From Phycisphaera sp. (lineage in GTDB: Bacteria > Planctomycetota > Phycisphaerae > Phycisphaerales > Zrk34): a DNA stretch of 64,000 bases. The notes below the pieces were generated by a model. It worked only from the letters and a program-made list of their open reading frames with translations, did no database searches and was not told the DNA's origin. This document shows positions 1 to 8,979 of the stretch, in pieces (within the stretch, counting starts at the first letter, position 1; each line of letters opens with the position of its first letter). The position numbers were made by a program, and so were the translations under genes. Location: contig WGMA01000005.1 of NCBI GenBank assembly GCA_016125285.1, forward strand, positions 124,001 through 188,000, given 5' to 3'.

Positions 1-759
1 GGCGCGATCGGCGACATCAACCTCGTCCGCGTCTACTGGAACGGCGGCGGCATCTGGTACCGCACACGCGAAGACATCTCCAACAGCCTCGGACGCCCCG
101 CCACCGAGATGGAGTTCCAGACCAACAACTGGTACCACTTCATCTGGTCCTGCGGCGATCAGATCTGCGAGCAGCACATCCACAACCTCGACGTCGGCTG
201 CTGGCTCAAGAACATGTACCCCGTCGAGTGCAACGGCATGGGCGGCGGCGAAGAGCGCATGGGTGGCGACGACACCAAGAGCCAGATCTTCGACCACACC
301 TTCTGCGAGTACACCTTCCCCGACGGCACCAAGATGTACAGCCAGGGGCGCCACCTCGGCGGCAAGAAGACCTACAAGGAAGTCGCCGAGTTCGCGCACG
401 GGTCCAAGGGCACAGCCCAGCTCGGCGCGTGGATCAAGCCCTTCGAAGGCGACCAGTACCGCACCAAGGGCCGCGGCGACGGTCACCAGCAGGAGCAGCT
501 CGACCTCATCGATACCCTCATGAAGGGTGAGATCTACAACGAGGGCGACTACGGCGCCAAGTCCACCTTCACCGCGATCCTCGGCCGCGAGGCGTGCTAC
601 TCCGGCCAGGTCGTCAAGTGGGACGATCTGCTGGCCAAGGGCAAAGACTACTCGCCCGGCATCGACAAGTGGACGCTCGAATCCGCCCCGCCGACCGTGC
701 CGGGTCCCGACGGCAAGTACTGGACGCCGCATCCCGGCGAGTACGATCCGTTCAGCTGA
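1..759 (+). CDS. Gfo/Idh/MocA-family oxidoreductase, C-terminal part (5' end outside window)
   Basis: The reading frame is open from base 1 to the TGA at 757-759, so about 252 C-terminal residues are visible and the NAD(P)-binding Rossmann half lies upstream of the window. The visible part has the features of the large planctomycete Gfo/Idh/MocA group: a run NNWYHFIWSCGDQICEQHIH, a glycine-rich GMGGGEER, and a tail rich in Pro, Gly and Trp that ends near PGEYDPFS. Members of this family are NAD(P)-dependent sugar or inositol dehydrogenase-like enzymes, often exported by Tat in Planctomycetota. The substrate cannot be told from this fragment. A strong terminator follows the stop codon. Confidence 0.85.
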   Translation, partial: GAIGDINLVRVYWNGGGIWYRTREDISNSLGRPATEMEFQTNNWYHFIWSCGDQICEQHIHNLDVGCWLKNMYPVECNGMGGGEERMGGDDTKSQIFDHTFCEYTFPDGTKMYSQGRHLGGKKTYKEVAEFAHGSKGTAQLGAWIKPFEGDQYRTKGRGDGHQQEQLDLIDTLMKGEIYNEGDYGAKSTFTAILGREACYSGQVVKWDDLLAKGKDYSPGIDKWTLESAPPTVPGPDGKYWTPHPGEYDPFS

Positions 760-787
760 TCCGACCGACATCGTCACGCACCACTCA

Positions 788-819
788 AGCCCACGGGTTC
801 CGCCCCGTGGGCTTTTTTT
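788..819 (+). terminator. Rho-independent terminator after the oxidoreductase
   Basis: A perfect 10-bp stem AGCCCACGGG / CCCGTGGGCT (788-797 and 804-813) with a 6-base loop is followed by a run of T. It ends the plus-strand oxidoreductase transcript. Confidence 0.9.
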
Positions 820-849
820 ATGCACACGTCGTACGCAACGTAAGCGCGC

Positions 850-883
850 AAAAAAGGCCCGGCGATTGTCGTCGCCGGGCCTT
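850..883 (-). terminator. Rho-independent terminator after the DUF1501 gene
   Basis: Stem GGCCCGGCGA / TCGCCGGGCC (856-865 and 872-881), flanked on the plus strand by A850-A855, which is a T-run on the minus strand. It lies 35 bases beyond the stop of the minus-strand DUF1501 gene, so the two convergent transcripts each have their own terminator. Confidence 0.88.
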
Positions 884-917
884 CGTTCGGTGTGCGTTGA
901 TCCAAACGCTGTGGCGT

Positions 918-2228
918 TTACGCGAACAGCTCTTTGATCACCTTGCCGTAGCGGACGATCATCACGGGGCGGCCGCTGGGCGTGTTGTATTCCTTGGTGT
1001 GGTCGATGCCCAGCGAGTGGTAGAACGACGCGGCGACGTTGTCGGGGCTGATGCCCACGTCGTCGGCCGGGCCCGTGCCCAGGTCATTGGACGCGCCGAT
1101 GACCTGGCCGCCCTTCATGCCGCCGCCCGCGAGCAGGCAGAACATCGCACGCGGGTAGTGGTCGCGGCCGCCGCGCTGGTTGATCTTCGGCGTGCGCCCG
1201 AACTCGCCGGACACCATCACGCTCGTCGAATCCAGCAGCCCCTTGGCGTGCAGCGCGTTGAACAGGCCCGCGAGCCCGCCGTCGAGCTTGGGCAGGTTCG
1301 TGTCCTTGAGCTTGTTGAAGTTATCCTGGTGCGTGTCCCAGCCGCCGATCTGGATCGTCACGAACCTCACCCCCGCCTCGACGAGCCGCGTGGCCAGCAG
1401 ACACGATTGCGCGAAGTCGTCCTGGGTGAACATCGACGTGATCGACGCCGACTCTTTCGACAGGTCGAACGCCGTGCGCGTCCGCTCGCTGCGGAGCATC
1501 TCGTAGGTGCGCTGGCTGAACTTGTCGAGGCCCTGGAGCAGCTTGTCCTCCTCTTCGACCTTGCCGAACGCGTTGTCGAACTTGTTGAGCAGGTTCTGAC
1601 GGCGGTCGATGTCCTCGAGCTTCACGCCGTTGGTCAGCGCGAGCCCGCGGATGTCCATCCGCTGCCCGGGCTTCGGCGAGGCGCCCGTGCTGAACGGGCC
1701 GTACTCGACGGACATGTAGCCCGAGCCCTGGCCGAAGTTCGGGATGGCGACGAACGGCGGGATGTCGCGCGGCGCGACCATCTCGCGCGCCACGACCGAG
1801 CCGTACGTCGGGAACTCGAGCGACGGGATCGGGCGGTTGCCGGTGTTGAGATACTCCGAGCCCAGCCCGTGAGCGCCGAGCGAGTGCGACACGCCGCGGA
1901 GGATCGCGAACTTGTCGGCGCACTGCGCGAGACGCGGCATGTGCTCGCAGATCTCGATGCCGGGCACGTTGGTCTTGATCGGGTTGAACTCGCCGCGGTG
2001 CGTGTCGGGCGCGTCGGGCTTGAGGTCGAAGGTATCCATGTGCGTCGGCCCGCCCGCGAGGCGGATGAAGATGCCCGCTCGTCCGCGTGCGTTCTTCTCG
2101 TCGATCTGCCCCGCGGCGGCGCGCTGCAGGTAGCCGGGCAGGTTCAGCCCAAGCCCGAACCCCGTCGCCGCGCCGAACGCGATGAAGTCGCGTCGCTTGA
2201 TCCCGTCGCAGAACTTGTGACTGGCCAT
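918..2228 (-). CDS. DUF1501 domain-containing protein, Tat-type leader
   Basis: 436 residues. The N-terminus has a twin-arginine motif (KRRDFIAFGAATGFGLGL, residues 10-27), so export in the folded state is likely. Family hallmarks include GGPTHMDTFDLKPDAP near residue 60 and GEFGRTPKIN plus GGRDHYPRA in the last third. DUF1501 proteins are related to the sulfatase/alkaline phosphatase superfamily and are almost always encoded beside DUF1549/DUF1553 proteins in Planctomycetota; their reaction is unknown. The partner gene ends 57 bases upstream, so the two form an operon with the DUF1549 gene first. A paralogous pair lies at 17399-20839. Confidence 0.9.
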   Translation of the reverse strand: MASHKFCDGIKRRDFIAFGAATGFGLGLNLPGYLQRAAAGQIDEKNARGRAGIFIRLAGGPTHMDTFDLKPDAPDTHRGEFNPIKTNVPGIEICEHMPRLAQCADKFAILRGVSHSLGAHGLGSEYLNTGNRPIPSLEFPTYGSVVAREMVAPRDIPPFVAIPNFGQGSGYMSVEYGPFSTGASPKPGQRMDIRGLALTNGVKLEDIDRRQNLLNKFDNAFGKVEEEDKLLQGLDKFSQRTYEMLRSERTRTAFDLSKESASITSMFTQDDFAQSCLLATRLVEAGVRFVTIQIGGWDTHQDNFNKLKDTNLPKLDGGLAGLFNALHAKGLLDSTSVMVSGEFGRTPKINQRGGRDHYPRAMFCLLAGGGMKGGQVIGASNDLGTGPADDVGISPDNVAASFYHSLGIDHTKEYNTPSGRPVMIVRYGKVIKELFA

Positions 2229-2285
2229 AGTGTGATCCTTGTGTGCCCCGCCGTCGGCAAGACGCGGGCGCTGGGTGTACGTTCG

Positions 2286-4883
2286 TCAGTGGTTGACGAT
2301 GAATTCCTTGGTGTTGAGCATGACCCACAGCAGCTCACGCGTGCCGTCGATCGGGTTGTCCTCGGCCACGACCTTGCGCGCCTCGGCGACCTCGTCGGCC
2401 GTCGGCATGCGCGAGACGGTGCGCAGGAACACCTCGCGGATCAGCGCGTCGCGGTCGATCGCCGCCGAATCGTTCTTCTTCGCGGCGTTTCGGAGCTCGG
2501 TGATCCAGCCGTTCTTGCCGTCGATCTGCGTCCAGACCTCGCGGTCGTTGCGCGTGTAGATGGTCTGCAGGAGGGTCGCGTCGGTCTTACGCTCGCAGTC
2601 GCAGACGGTCTCGCGTTCGGGCTTGCCGAAGATGTTCATCGCGTAGCCGACGCCGCTGGACTTGCCACCGGTCACCAGCCCGCTCATCGGGCCGATGGCG
2701 CGGTCTTCGACATCGGTGCGGATGCGATCCTGGCGATCGGTCCCGATCGTGGCCTGCGCGATCGCGTCCCACGTGACCTCGGCGGGCAGGCGACGGATGA
2801 TCGCCCGGCTGAAGTTCCGCTCGTCGAGGCGGTTCGTGTCGTTGGTCATCCACGACCGCTGGTACGTGTCGCTGTTGAGGATCTCGCGGTGCAGCCACTT
2901 CATGTCGTACCCGTGCGACCGGAAGCCGTCGGCGAGGTAGTCGAGCACCGCGGCGTTGGACGGCGGGTTGGCGAGGTTCATGTCGTCGGCCGGGGCGACC
3001 AGGCCACGACCGAAGTGGTTCGCCCACACGCGGTTCACCCACGCCCGCGCGAAGTATGGGTTCTCGGCGCTGCGCAGCCACTCCATCAGCGGCGTGCGCG
3101 CGTCGGCGTAAGACTGCACGATCTCGTCGCCGCCGAGCACCTTCGGCGTCAGCACGCGGCCGGGGATCGTCTTGCCCTTCTTCTTTAGCGCCTCGATCTG
3201 CTTCTCCGACAGCTGCGTCGGCTTCCGCTGGTCGATGTACAGCTCCTGCCACGTCACGGGCTCGCCGTCGGCCACGCGCTTCTTGATCTCCGCGTAAAGC
3301 TTCTTCTTCGTGTTCGTCTTGCTGTTCTTGTCGTAGCCCGCGGCCTCCTCCATCTCCCTTTCCATCCGCTTGTAATCGTCCTTGTCGTCGCCGACCGGGG
3401 CGCCGAAGCGGATCGGCTCGAAGAACGCCTGGAAGTGCTGGAAGTCCTGCTGGGTCCACTGATCGAACGGGTGCTTGTGGCACTGGGCGCACTCGAGGCG
3501 CACGCCGAGAAACGCGTAGCTGAAGCTCAACGCCCGCTCCTCGGGCTTCTTCATGTTGCGGCGAGCCCAGTAGTGCGGCATCGTCTCGCGATCCGCGAAG
3601 TCCGCCGGGTGATCCTTCTTCAGGTACGACGACATCTCCGTGGCGTACGCCACGTAGTCCTGATCGTCGCTCGTGCGCCCCTTCGCCATCACGATGCCCT
3701 CGACGATCTTGTCGTACGGCACGTTCGTCGCGACACGCTTGTAGATCCAGTCGTACCACTGGCGCGACTGCTCGGACCGGAAGTTACGGTCGTTGAGTTC
3801 CTGCGCGTTGTTGGACGTGATGTCGCACAGCTTCGTCGTCCACCACGCGGCGTACTGCGGCGTCTCGAGCAGCTCGTCGATCTTGCGGGCGCGCTTGCCG
3901 GGGTTCGTGTCGTCGAGGAACGCGGTGATCTGCTGCGGCGTCGGCAGCGTGCCGGTCAGGTCGATGCTCACGCGACGCAGGAATTCCGCGTCGGTGCACA
4001 CGTCGGCCGGCACGATCCCGACCTTGCGCAGCTTCTCGACGATCAGCTCGTCGATCTTCGTCGGCGTCGGCACCGCGGGGAAACGCTTGCCCGACTGGTT
4101 CGACACCGGCAGCATCACCGGCGTCGGCGCGACGCCGTTGTCATAGAACGCCACGATGTGCGAGTCGCCCGGGCCCTTGCACGTCACCACACCAAACTCG
4201 TCGACCTCCGCGACCGAGTCGTCGTTCGTGCGGAAGCGCGTCAGGTCCGTCACGTTCTCGACGGTGCCGTCCGCCCAGTGCGCCAGCACCTTCAGCTGCA
4301 CCTTCTGCCCCGCCTTCTCGAACACCATCTCGCGCGGGTAGACCTCGAGGCGATCGAACGCGCCGTAGTCTTCACCGCTGTCGTGCGCGCCGTTGGCGAT
4401 CCAGCGGCGAAGGATGTTGTACTGCCACTTGTCTTCCTGGATGACCTGCTTGCCCTCGTGCTTCACGCCGAGCGTCGGCTTCAGCAGGATCAGCGACTCG
4501 TCGGGGTCGGCCTTGTTCACACGCGAATCGACCTTCGACGCCTCGCTCGACGCGAGGATGGCGTCGAGGTCTGTCTTGAAGTCGTAACCGAACAGCGACA
4601 GGCGGAAGCCGCCCTGCCCCTTGAACGAGCCGTGACACGCGCGGCCGCTGCAGCCCATGCGGCTCATCATCGGGATGACGTGCCGACGGAAGCTCGGCGA
4701 AGGACCGTCCAGCGTGTTGGCGAACCGCTCGCTGACCGGCTTGAGCAACTCGGCGGGATCGACCGCGACCTTCGCGTCGGTCGGCGCCGTGGGCGTGTCC
4801 TCAGCGCGTACGGGTCGCGCAGCGGACCAGGTCGCGATGACCATCGCTGCGGCCAACATTCCAATCACACGTCGCGTCTGCAT
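2286..4883 (-). CDS. DUF1549/DUF1553 protein with Ig-like domain and cytochrome-like motifs
   Basis: 865 residues from the ATG at 4883-4881. I chose this start because it gives a clean signal peptide (MQTRRVIGMLAAAMVIATWS, then ARPVRAED) and has GAGGG-like Shine-Dalgarno bases; a longer frame to 4952 gives no leader. In order: a CX4CH motif (GCSGRACHG) typical of planctomycete cytochrome domains; a BIG2-like segment starting LEVYPREMVFEKAGQ; DUF1549 with CAQCHKHPFDQW (CXXCH); DUF1553 to the C-terminus. Heme binding is possible but not proven by these motifs. These proteins are periplasmic and of unknown function. Operon with the DUF1501 gene downstream. Confidence 0.88.
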   Translation of the reverse strand: MQTRRVIGMLAAAMVIATWSAARPVRAEDTPTAPTDAKVAVDPAELLKPVSERFANTLDGPSPSFRRHVIPMMSRMGCSGRACHGSFKGQGGFRLSLFGYDFKTDLDAILASSEASKVDSRVNKADPDESLILLKPTLGVKHEGKQVIQEDKWQYNILRRWIANGAHDSGEDYGAFDRLEVYPREMVFEKAGQKVQLKVLAHWADGTVENVTDLTRFRTNDDSVAEVDEFGVVTCKGPGDSHIVAFYDNGVAPTPVMLPVSNQSGKRFPAVPTPTKIDELIVEKLRKVGIVPADVCTDAEFLRRVSIDLTGTLPTPQQITAFLDDTNPGKRARKIDELLETPQYAAWWTTKLCDITSNNAQELNDRNFRSEQSRQWYDWIYKRVATNVPYDKIVEGIVMAKGRTSDDQDYVAYATEMSSYLKKDHPADFADRETMPHYWARRNMKKPEERALSFSYAFLGVRLECAQCHKHPFDQWTQQDFQHFQAFFEPIRFGAPVGDDKDDYKRMEREMEEAAGYDKNSKTNTKKKLYAEIKKRVADGEPVTWQELYIDQRKPTQLSEKQIEALKKKGKTIPGRVLTPKVLGGDEIVQSYADARTPLMEWLRSAENPYFARAWVNRVWANHFGRGLVAPADDMNLANPPSNAAVLDYLADGFRSHGYDMKWLHREILNSDTYQRSWMTNDTNRLDERNFSRAIIRRLPAEVTWDAIAQATIGTDRQDRIRTDVEDRAIGPMSGLVTGGKSSGVGYAMNIFGKPERETVCDCERKTDATLLQTIYTRNDREVWTQIDGKNGWITELRNAAKKNDSAAIDRDALIREVFLRTVSRMPTADEVAEARKVVAEDNPIDGTRELLWVMLNTKEFIVNH

Positions 4884-4963
4884 GCCGATGCCCTCTGAAA
4901 TGACGGTTACGCGTCCGCCGACGAATGCCGGTCCCGGGCTCGAACGAGCCACAGATCCCGGTG

Positions 4964-4991
4964 AGTATATTCATTTGATCGTTTATGCAAA
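4964..4991 (-). promoter_or_regulatory. Candidate sigma-70 promoter of the first DUF1549-DUF1501 operon
   Basis: On the minus strand TTTGCA (4991-4986) is followed after 16 bases by TATACT (4969-4964), about 80 bases before the chosen ATG. The surrounding sequence is clearly more AT-rich than the genes. The -35 match is partial. Confidence 0.5.
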
Positions 4992-5147
4992 ATAGTTTCA
5001 CCCAGGAACCCGGAATTTTCGTCCCGACAGGGGCCTGCGTTGAACACTGCACTAAGGTGTTTCACGCGGCTCGCTTGCAACAGCCGAGGCGATACGGTGG
5101 TACGATAGGTGGGTGGAGTCAGTTCCGCGGAGACAAGGGTGCGGCTG

Positions 5148-7034
5148 ATGCTATTCATACCGATTTGCACCGGGCGGGGTCGGCTTGCGGGGGTCGTGGG
5201 GCTGCTCGCAACCCTCGCCGTGCTGTCCGCGTGCCAAGCTCCGCCAAAACATACAACGTCTAATGATGCCGCCGCATTGCAATCGCTGCCGCCGTGGGCT
5301 CGCCCGGACGTCGCGGCCAAGGCGGTGGAGCCGGACGTCGACCCCGCGGAGCTCGTTCCCGCCGACGCCCGCCTGTATCTCCGCCTCGATCATCTGGGGC
5401 CACTGCTGAGTCGCCGGACGGATGACCCGCTGGTCGCGCACGCGTGGAAGGTCGTTACCTCATTGCAGCGACCAGAGTTATGGGAAACGACGCGCGAGCG
5501 GCTCGGGCTGAGCATGGACGAGACGATCAACCGCTACTTCGGTCGCTCCGTCGTGGTCACCGAGATGAAGCTCGACGGCGACTGGGGCGTCGTGGTTATG
5601 TCGCGGGCGTCACCAGACGATCTGGCGGTGCTCCCCGGGGCGATGAACGCCGTTCCGTGGGGCGTCGACGGACCCGGCGGCGGCAAGGTCGGGCCGATGC
5701 GGACATTCAGCGTCGCCAGCGACGGAGCGGACATGCTGGTCGCGGTCGGGCAGCGGTGGCTGATGATGACCGAGACCAAGCACGCGGCGCACCTGCGTCA
5801 CCTGGTCACGTCGGTCGCGCAGCACACGCTGGGGCTCGAGGGCGCGGTCGGCCCGCTGGCGCGCGGCGAGCAGTTCCGTGCGACGATGGCGAAGCTGCCG
5901 CCCGACGCGCCGATCGTCATGTACACCCGCAACTCGGACCTGACCGAACGGCACGGCCTGACGCTCGTCGATCAAGCCGACGGCTCGATGGACGTTCACT
6001 ACGCCGGGCAGATCAAGAAGCTTGAGGAGATGGTGCCGCACGTCGAGGGCGTCCGCGGCGTCGACTTCGGCTTGCTGCCCGCCGAAACGATCACCGCGGT
6101 GTCGATCAACGTGCTGTACCACCCGCGCGACAAATCGGAGTTCGGACAGGACGCGGAGATGGGCTCGAAGATGGCGATGGGCGTGCTGCCGGACCTGGCG
6201 CCGCCGCTGATCCTGTTCCTGGCGCGCGTGCCGCCGGAGTCGGTGGACCCGAACCCGGGCGTGGCGGTGCCGGTGCTGGGGCTCGCGGTGAAGCTCAAGA
6301 GCCCGGACGGCGCGGCGAAGCTGGACAGCCTGATCCGCAGCGTGCACATGATCCTGACGCTGACCGAGTTCAACGTCGTGGGCACGATCTTCGGCGTGCA
6401 CCGCGAGGCGGCGGGCGACGTGTCTTACGCCGTAGCGGACTTCGGCCGGGCGCTGGCGCGGCGCGTGAAAGACCCGAGCCTGGCGCGGCTGGTGAACCTG
6501 CCAACGACCGCGGGTCTGCAGCGTCTGTCGTTCGGGCGCATCGGCGAGTGGTACGTCGTGAGTTCACAGGAGTCGTTCTTCCGCCGATGCGTCGACACCT
6601 ACAACGACAAGTCGCAGCGGCTCGACGCGGCGCCGGACTACGCCGAGTTCGAATTCGACGACGGTGCATCGCTGCTGATGTCGTCGATCACCCGTGCGCC
6701 GAAGCTCGCGGCGCTGCTGGGCGAGGTGCACGATTACTGGCAGAGCGTGCGTGTCGCGGAGGACGCGGCGAACAGGGCCGGCGCGCAGGACGATGCGAAA
6801 GACGCCACGGTCAAGCCGACGAAGCGCCCGTACAGCGTGCTGCCTTCGGAGCCCGACGCGCCGTACAGCCACATCGACAAGCCGCTGCACTGGATCACCG
6901 ACGCGCTGAAGCTGAGGCGGTCGTTCAGCGTGCAGGTATGGCAGGACGGCGATACGGGCTTGATCGGCCACCTGCACGTCCAGCCCGGCGATCACGACGC
7001 CGCGGCGCCGCCGAAGCAACCCACAAACCCTTGA
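5148..7034 (+). CDS. Putative lipoprotein of unknown function
   Basis: 628 residues from ATG 5148; a GTG at 5109 is in frame, but the ATG has AAGGG about 9 bases upstream and starts the leader directly. The leader ends in LLATLAVLSAC, a good lipobox, so Cys is probably lipidated by Lgt and the protein sits in a membrane. The mature part begins with a short Pro/Asp-rich region and then DARLYLRLDHLGPLLSRR; it is a mixed alpha/beta protein with a polar linker (ANRAGAQDDAKDATVKPTKR) near residue 560 and a Pro-rich tail. It resembles in style the DUF3352-like lipoproteins of Planctomycetota, but I do not recognise a catalytic motif. It is divergent from the DUF1549 operon. Confidence 0.75.
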   Translation: MLFIPICTGRGRLAGVVGLLATLAVLSACQAPPKHTTSNDAAALQSLPPWARPDVAAKAVEPDVDPAELVPADARLYLRLDHLGPLLSRRTDDPLVAHAWKVVTSLQRPELWETTRERLGLSMDETINRYFGRSVVVTEMKLDGDWGVVVMSRASPDDLAVLPGAMNAVPWGVDGPGGGKVGPMRTFSVASDGADMLVAVGQRWLMMTETKHAAHLRHLVTSVAQHTLGLEGAVGPLARGEQFRATMAKLPPDAPIVMYTRNSDLTERHGLTLVDQADGSMDVHYAGQIKKLEEMVPHVEGVRGVDFGLLPAETITAVSINVLYHPRDKSEFGQDAEMGSKMAMGVLPDLAPPLILFLARVPPESVDPNPGVAVPVLGLAVKLKSPDGAAKLDSLIRSVHMILTLTEFNVVGTIFGVHREAAGDVSYAVADFGRALARRVKDPSLARLVNLPTTAGLQRLSFGRIGEWYVVSSQESFFRRCVDTYNDKSQRLDAAPDYAEFEFDDGASLLMSSITRAPKLAALLGEVHDYWQSVRVAEDAANRAGAQDDAKDATVKPTKRPYSVLPSEPDAPYSHIDKPLHWITDALKLRRSFSVQVWQDGDTGLIGHLHVQPGDHDAAAPPKQPTNP

Positions 7035-7248
7035 AATCAACGAAGCGCAGACCCAACCGCTTGATTACGCGACAAATGTGTCCTAGTGTTTTGTGTTGGG
7101 CGCCGAGTCTGATTAATGTCTCGAGGTAATGAAATCGAGGGGCGAAGCAATTCGTCGTTACGGGAAGCGTCGCTCGCCGAGCAACGTTATCGTGGGTTGA
7201 TCGCGTCGAAGCCGCCGCTTTAGGTCTACAAGTGGAAGGGAGTGCGTC

Positions 7249-8214
7249 ATGGCGAACGTGCGAACGGTATCATCGTCGCGAGCCCGGGGATTCACGCTGG
7301 TGGAAATCCTGGTCGTAGTGGTCATCATTCTCGCCCTGATCGTGATTCTCACGCCTAGCCTTGAGCGTGCGATTGAGGTGCAGTGGATGGTGTACTGCCA
7401 GTTCAACTGCAAGAACATCGGCTACGCCAACGGCGCCTACGCGCTGGACAACTCGTCGTACATCACCGGGCCGAACTGGGGGCAGGCCGGCAGCATCTAC
7501 GCCGAGGGCCACGGCTGGCTCTATTACAACGTGCAGATGGACACGGTGAAGGACCTGGAGTCGGGCGACCTGTGGCCTTACCTGCGAGACGCGTCGGCCT
7601 ACCGTTGCCCGGCGGATCGCACGAAGCTGGAGACCGTGCCGAATCGGCCGAACAACTCGCGCGCGGTGACGAGCTACGTCGCCAACGGCTCGCTGTGTTA
7701 CTACGGCAAGTACGACCAGCACACCACCAACAACGGCTGCGACACGACCTACCTCCGCGGCACACCCCGCTACGAAGAGGTCAAGGACTCCGACGGCAAC
7801 ATCCACGGCTACTTCCGCACGTTCAAGATCTCGCGTTTCAAGGCGCTGGACGTCCTGTACTGGGAACCCGACGAGACCAAGGGCGGCCCGGGCTCGGCGG
7901 GCTGGTGGTGGGACGCGTGCAACTTCCCGTGGGAGGGCGTCACGCGGCGGCACCTCAGCAACAAGAACATCACGCTGGCTGGCAGCGGGGTCACCAACAT
8001 CGAGGCCCTGGCGTCTCAGGGCTTCACCAGCGCGATCAACGTCGACGGCAGCGCCGAATGGATGCCCATCAGCGAGTTCTACGGCTACGTGCTGGCTGAC
8101 TGGTACAACACCCCTTCGGGCAGTTACAATAACTCGTCGTACTGGGTAACTGGCCGCTCGCGTCTGTGGAATATCCCCAACGACGCCAACGGCAAGCACA
8201 CGGACCCCGACTGA
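7249..8214 (+). CDS. Orphan type II/IV pseudopilin (prepilin N-methylation signal, DG motif)
   Basis: 321 residues; ATG preceded by AAGGGAG. Residues 13-31 (RGFTLVEILVVVVIILALI) form a class III signal with cleavage expected after Gly14 and Glu at +5, followed by the hydrophobic helix used for assembly. The C-terminal globular part has YRCPADR in the middle and INVDGSAEWMPISEFYG near the end, the DG motif of planctomycete H-X9-DG pilins. Segments such as DVLYWEPDETKG and LWNIPNDANG closely match the pilin of cassette G (50373-51176), so the two are paralogs, but no sigma or FecR gene is beside this one. A PilD-type peptidase would be needed and is not in the window. Confidence 0.88.
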   Translation: MANVRTVSSSRARGFTLVEILVVVVIILALIVILTPSLERAIEVQWMVYCQFNCKNIGYANGAYALDNSSYITGPNWGQAGSIYAEGHGWLYYNVQMDTVKDLESGDLWPYLRDASAYRCPADRTKLETVPNRPNNSRAVTSYVANGSLCYYGKYDQHTTNNGCDTTYLRGTPRYEEVKDSDGNIHGYFRTFKISRFKALDVLYWEPDETKGGPGSAGWWWDACNFPWEGVTRRHLSNKNITLAGSGVTNIEALASQGFTSAINVDGSAEWMPISEFYGYVLADWYNTPSGSYNNSSYWVTGRSRLWNIPNDANGKHTDPD

Positions 8215-8279
8215 CCACGGGCACGAGCCACCGCGTGACTGTCGCGCTTCGCCCAAGGCCCTGTGGATGAAACGCAACC

Positions 8280-8864
8280 TTGAGAGAGCGACTCGAGCAG
8301 TTACGCGGATGGTTGAACGCTCACTCTACAGCCGCGACACGCGGCACGGTGGGGCTGATGGTGCTGTCCGTGTTGTGGTGGGTGTTCTTCACCGGTCCAC
8401 CCAACGGTGAGAAGGCGCTGCCCGAAGACGTGCTCATCTCAACGGTGTATTTCTACGATCTGGCCGACAAGAAGGTGTTCGTGGACCGGTCGGACAAGTT
8501 CCCGCCGTTCGAGAGGGAGCCGGGGCACGAATGCGTGTACGCGGTCATTTACGGGTGCGGGGGGTGCGACGCGCAGCACGCCTACATCGCGTACTTTGAG
8601 AAGTTCACGTCGGCCGGTCAAAGCATTCTCACCGAGTACCGCTCGTTCAACCTCGCGTTGACCCAATACCCGAATTTCGGCGAGGAGTGCCTGGTCTCAA
8701 CGACCGGCGAGCCCGGAACGTGGTACAAGTCGACGTCGCCCGAGGGCGAGAAGGTCGTGATGGCCGTGCTCCAACGCTGTCGCGAGGTGCCGCTACGCTG
8801 CACGCCGACGGTGAAAGTCGAGGACCTGGAAAAGGCCGCCACCGACAAGCCCGCGGACCAGTGA
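8280..8864 (+). CDS. Small single-pass membrane protein with CGGC motif
   Basis: 194 residues starting at TTG 8280; the frame has a stop at 8268, so this TTG is the first usable start, and GGATGA lies about 10 bases before it. One membrane segment (GTVGLMVLSVLWWVFF, about residues 22-38) is followed by a periplasm-facing domain. This contains ECVYAVIYGCGGCDAQHAYI, where the two Cys could bind a metal or form a disulfide, and three more Cys toward the end. I do not recognise the family. It lies 65 bases after the orphan pseudopilin on the same strand, so the two are probably co-transcribed. Confidence 0.6.
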   Translation: MRERLEQLRGWLNAHSTAATRGTVGLMVLSVLWWVFFTGPPNGEKALPEDVLISTVYFYDLADKKVFVDRSDKFPPFEREPGHECVYAVIYGCGGCDAQHAYIAYFEKFTSAGQSILTEYRSFNLALTQYPNFGEECLVSTTGEPGTWYKSTSPEGEKVVMAVLQRCREVPLRCTPTVKVEDLEKAATDKPADQ

Positions 8865-8979
8865 CCACGCTACCGGTACGTCGCCGAATGGCTTCACGCT
8901 GACCCAGCCCATGCTGGCGCAGTCGTGGAGCATCCTGGTGACAGCTTCGATACACCCATCTGATGTGCGAGGACGACGA

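Noticed and set aside
594-3188. 864-residue plus-strand open frame across the DUF1501/DUF1549 genes
   Set aside because: Antisense to two well-supported genes; Arg/Val/His-rich translation typical of a GC-rich shadow frame.
5075-5106. Promoter for the lipoprotein gene (TTGCAA ... TACGAT)
   Set aside because: Spacing of 20 bases is too long for a usual sigma-70 promoter.
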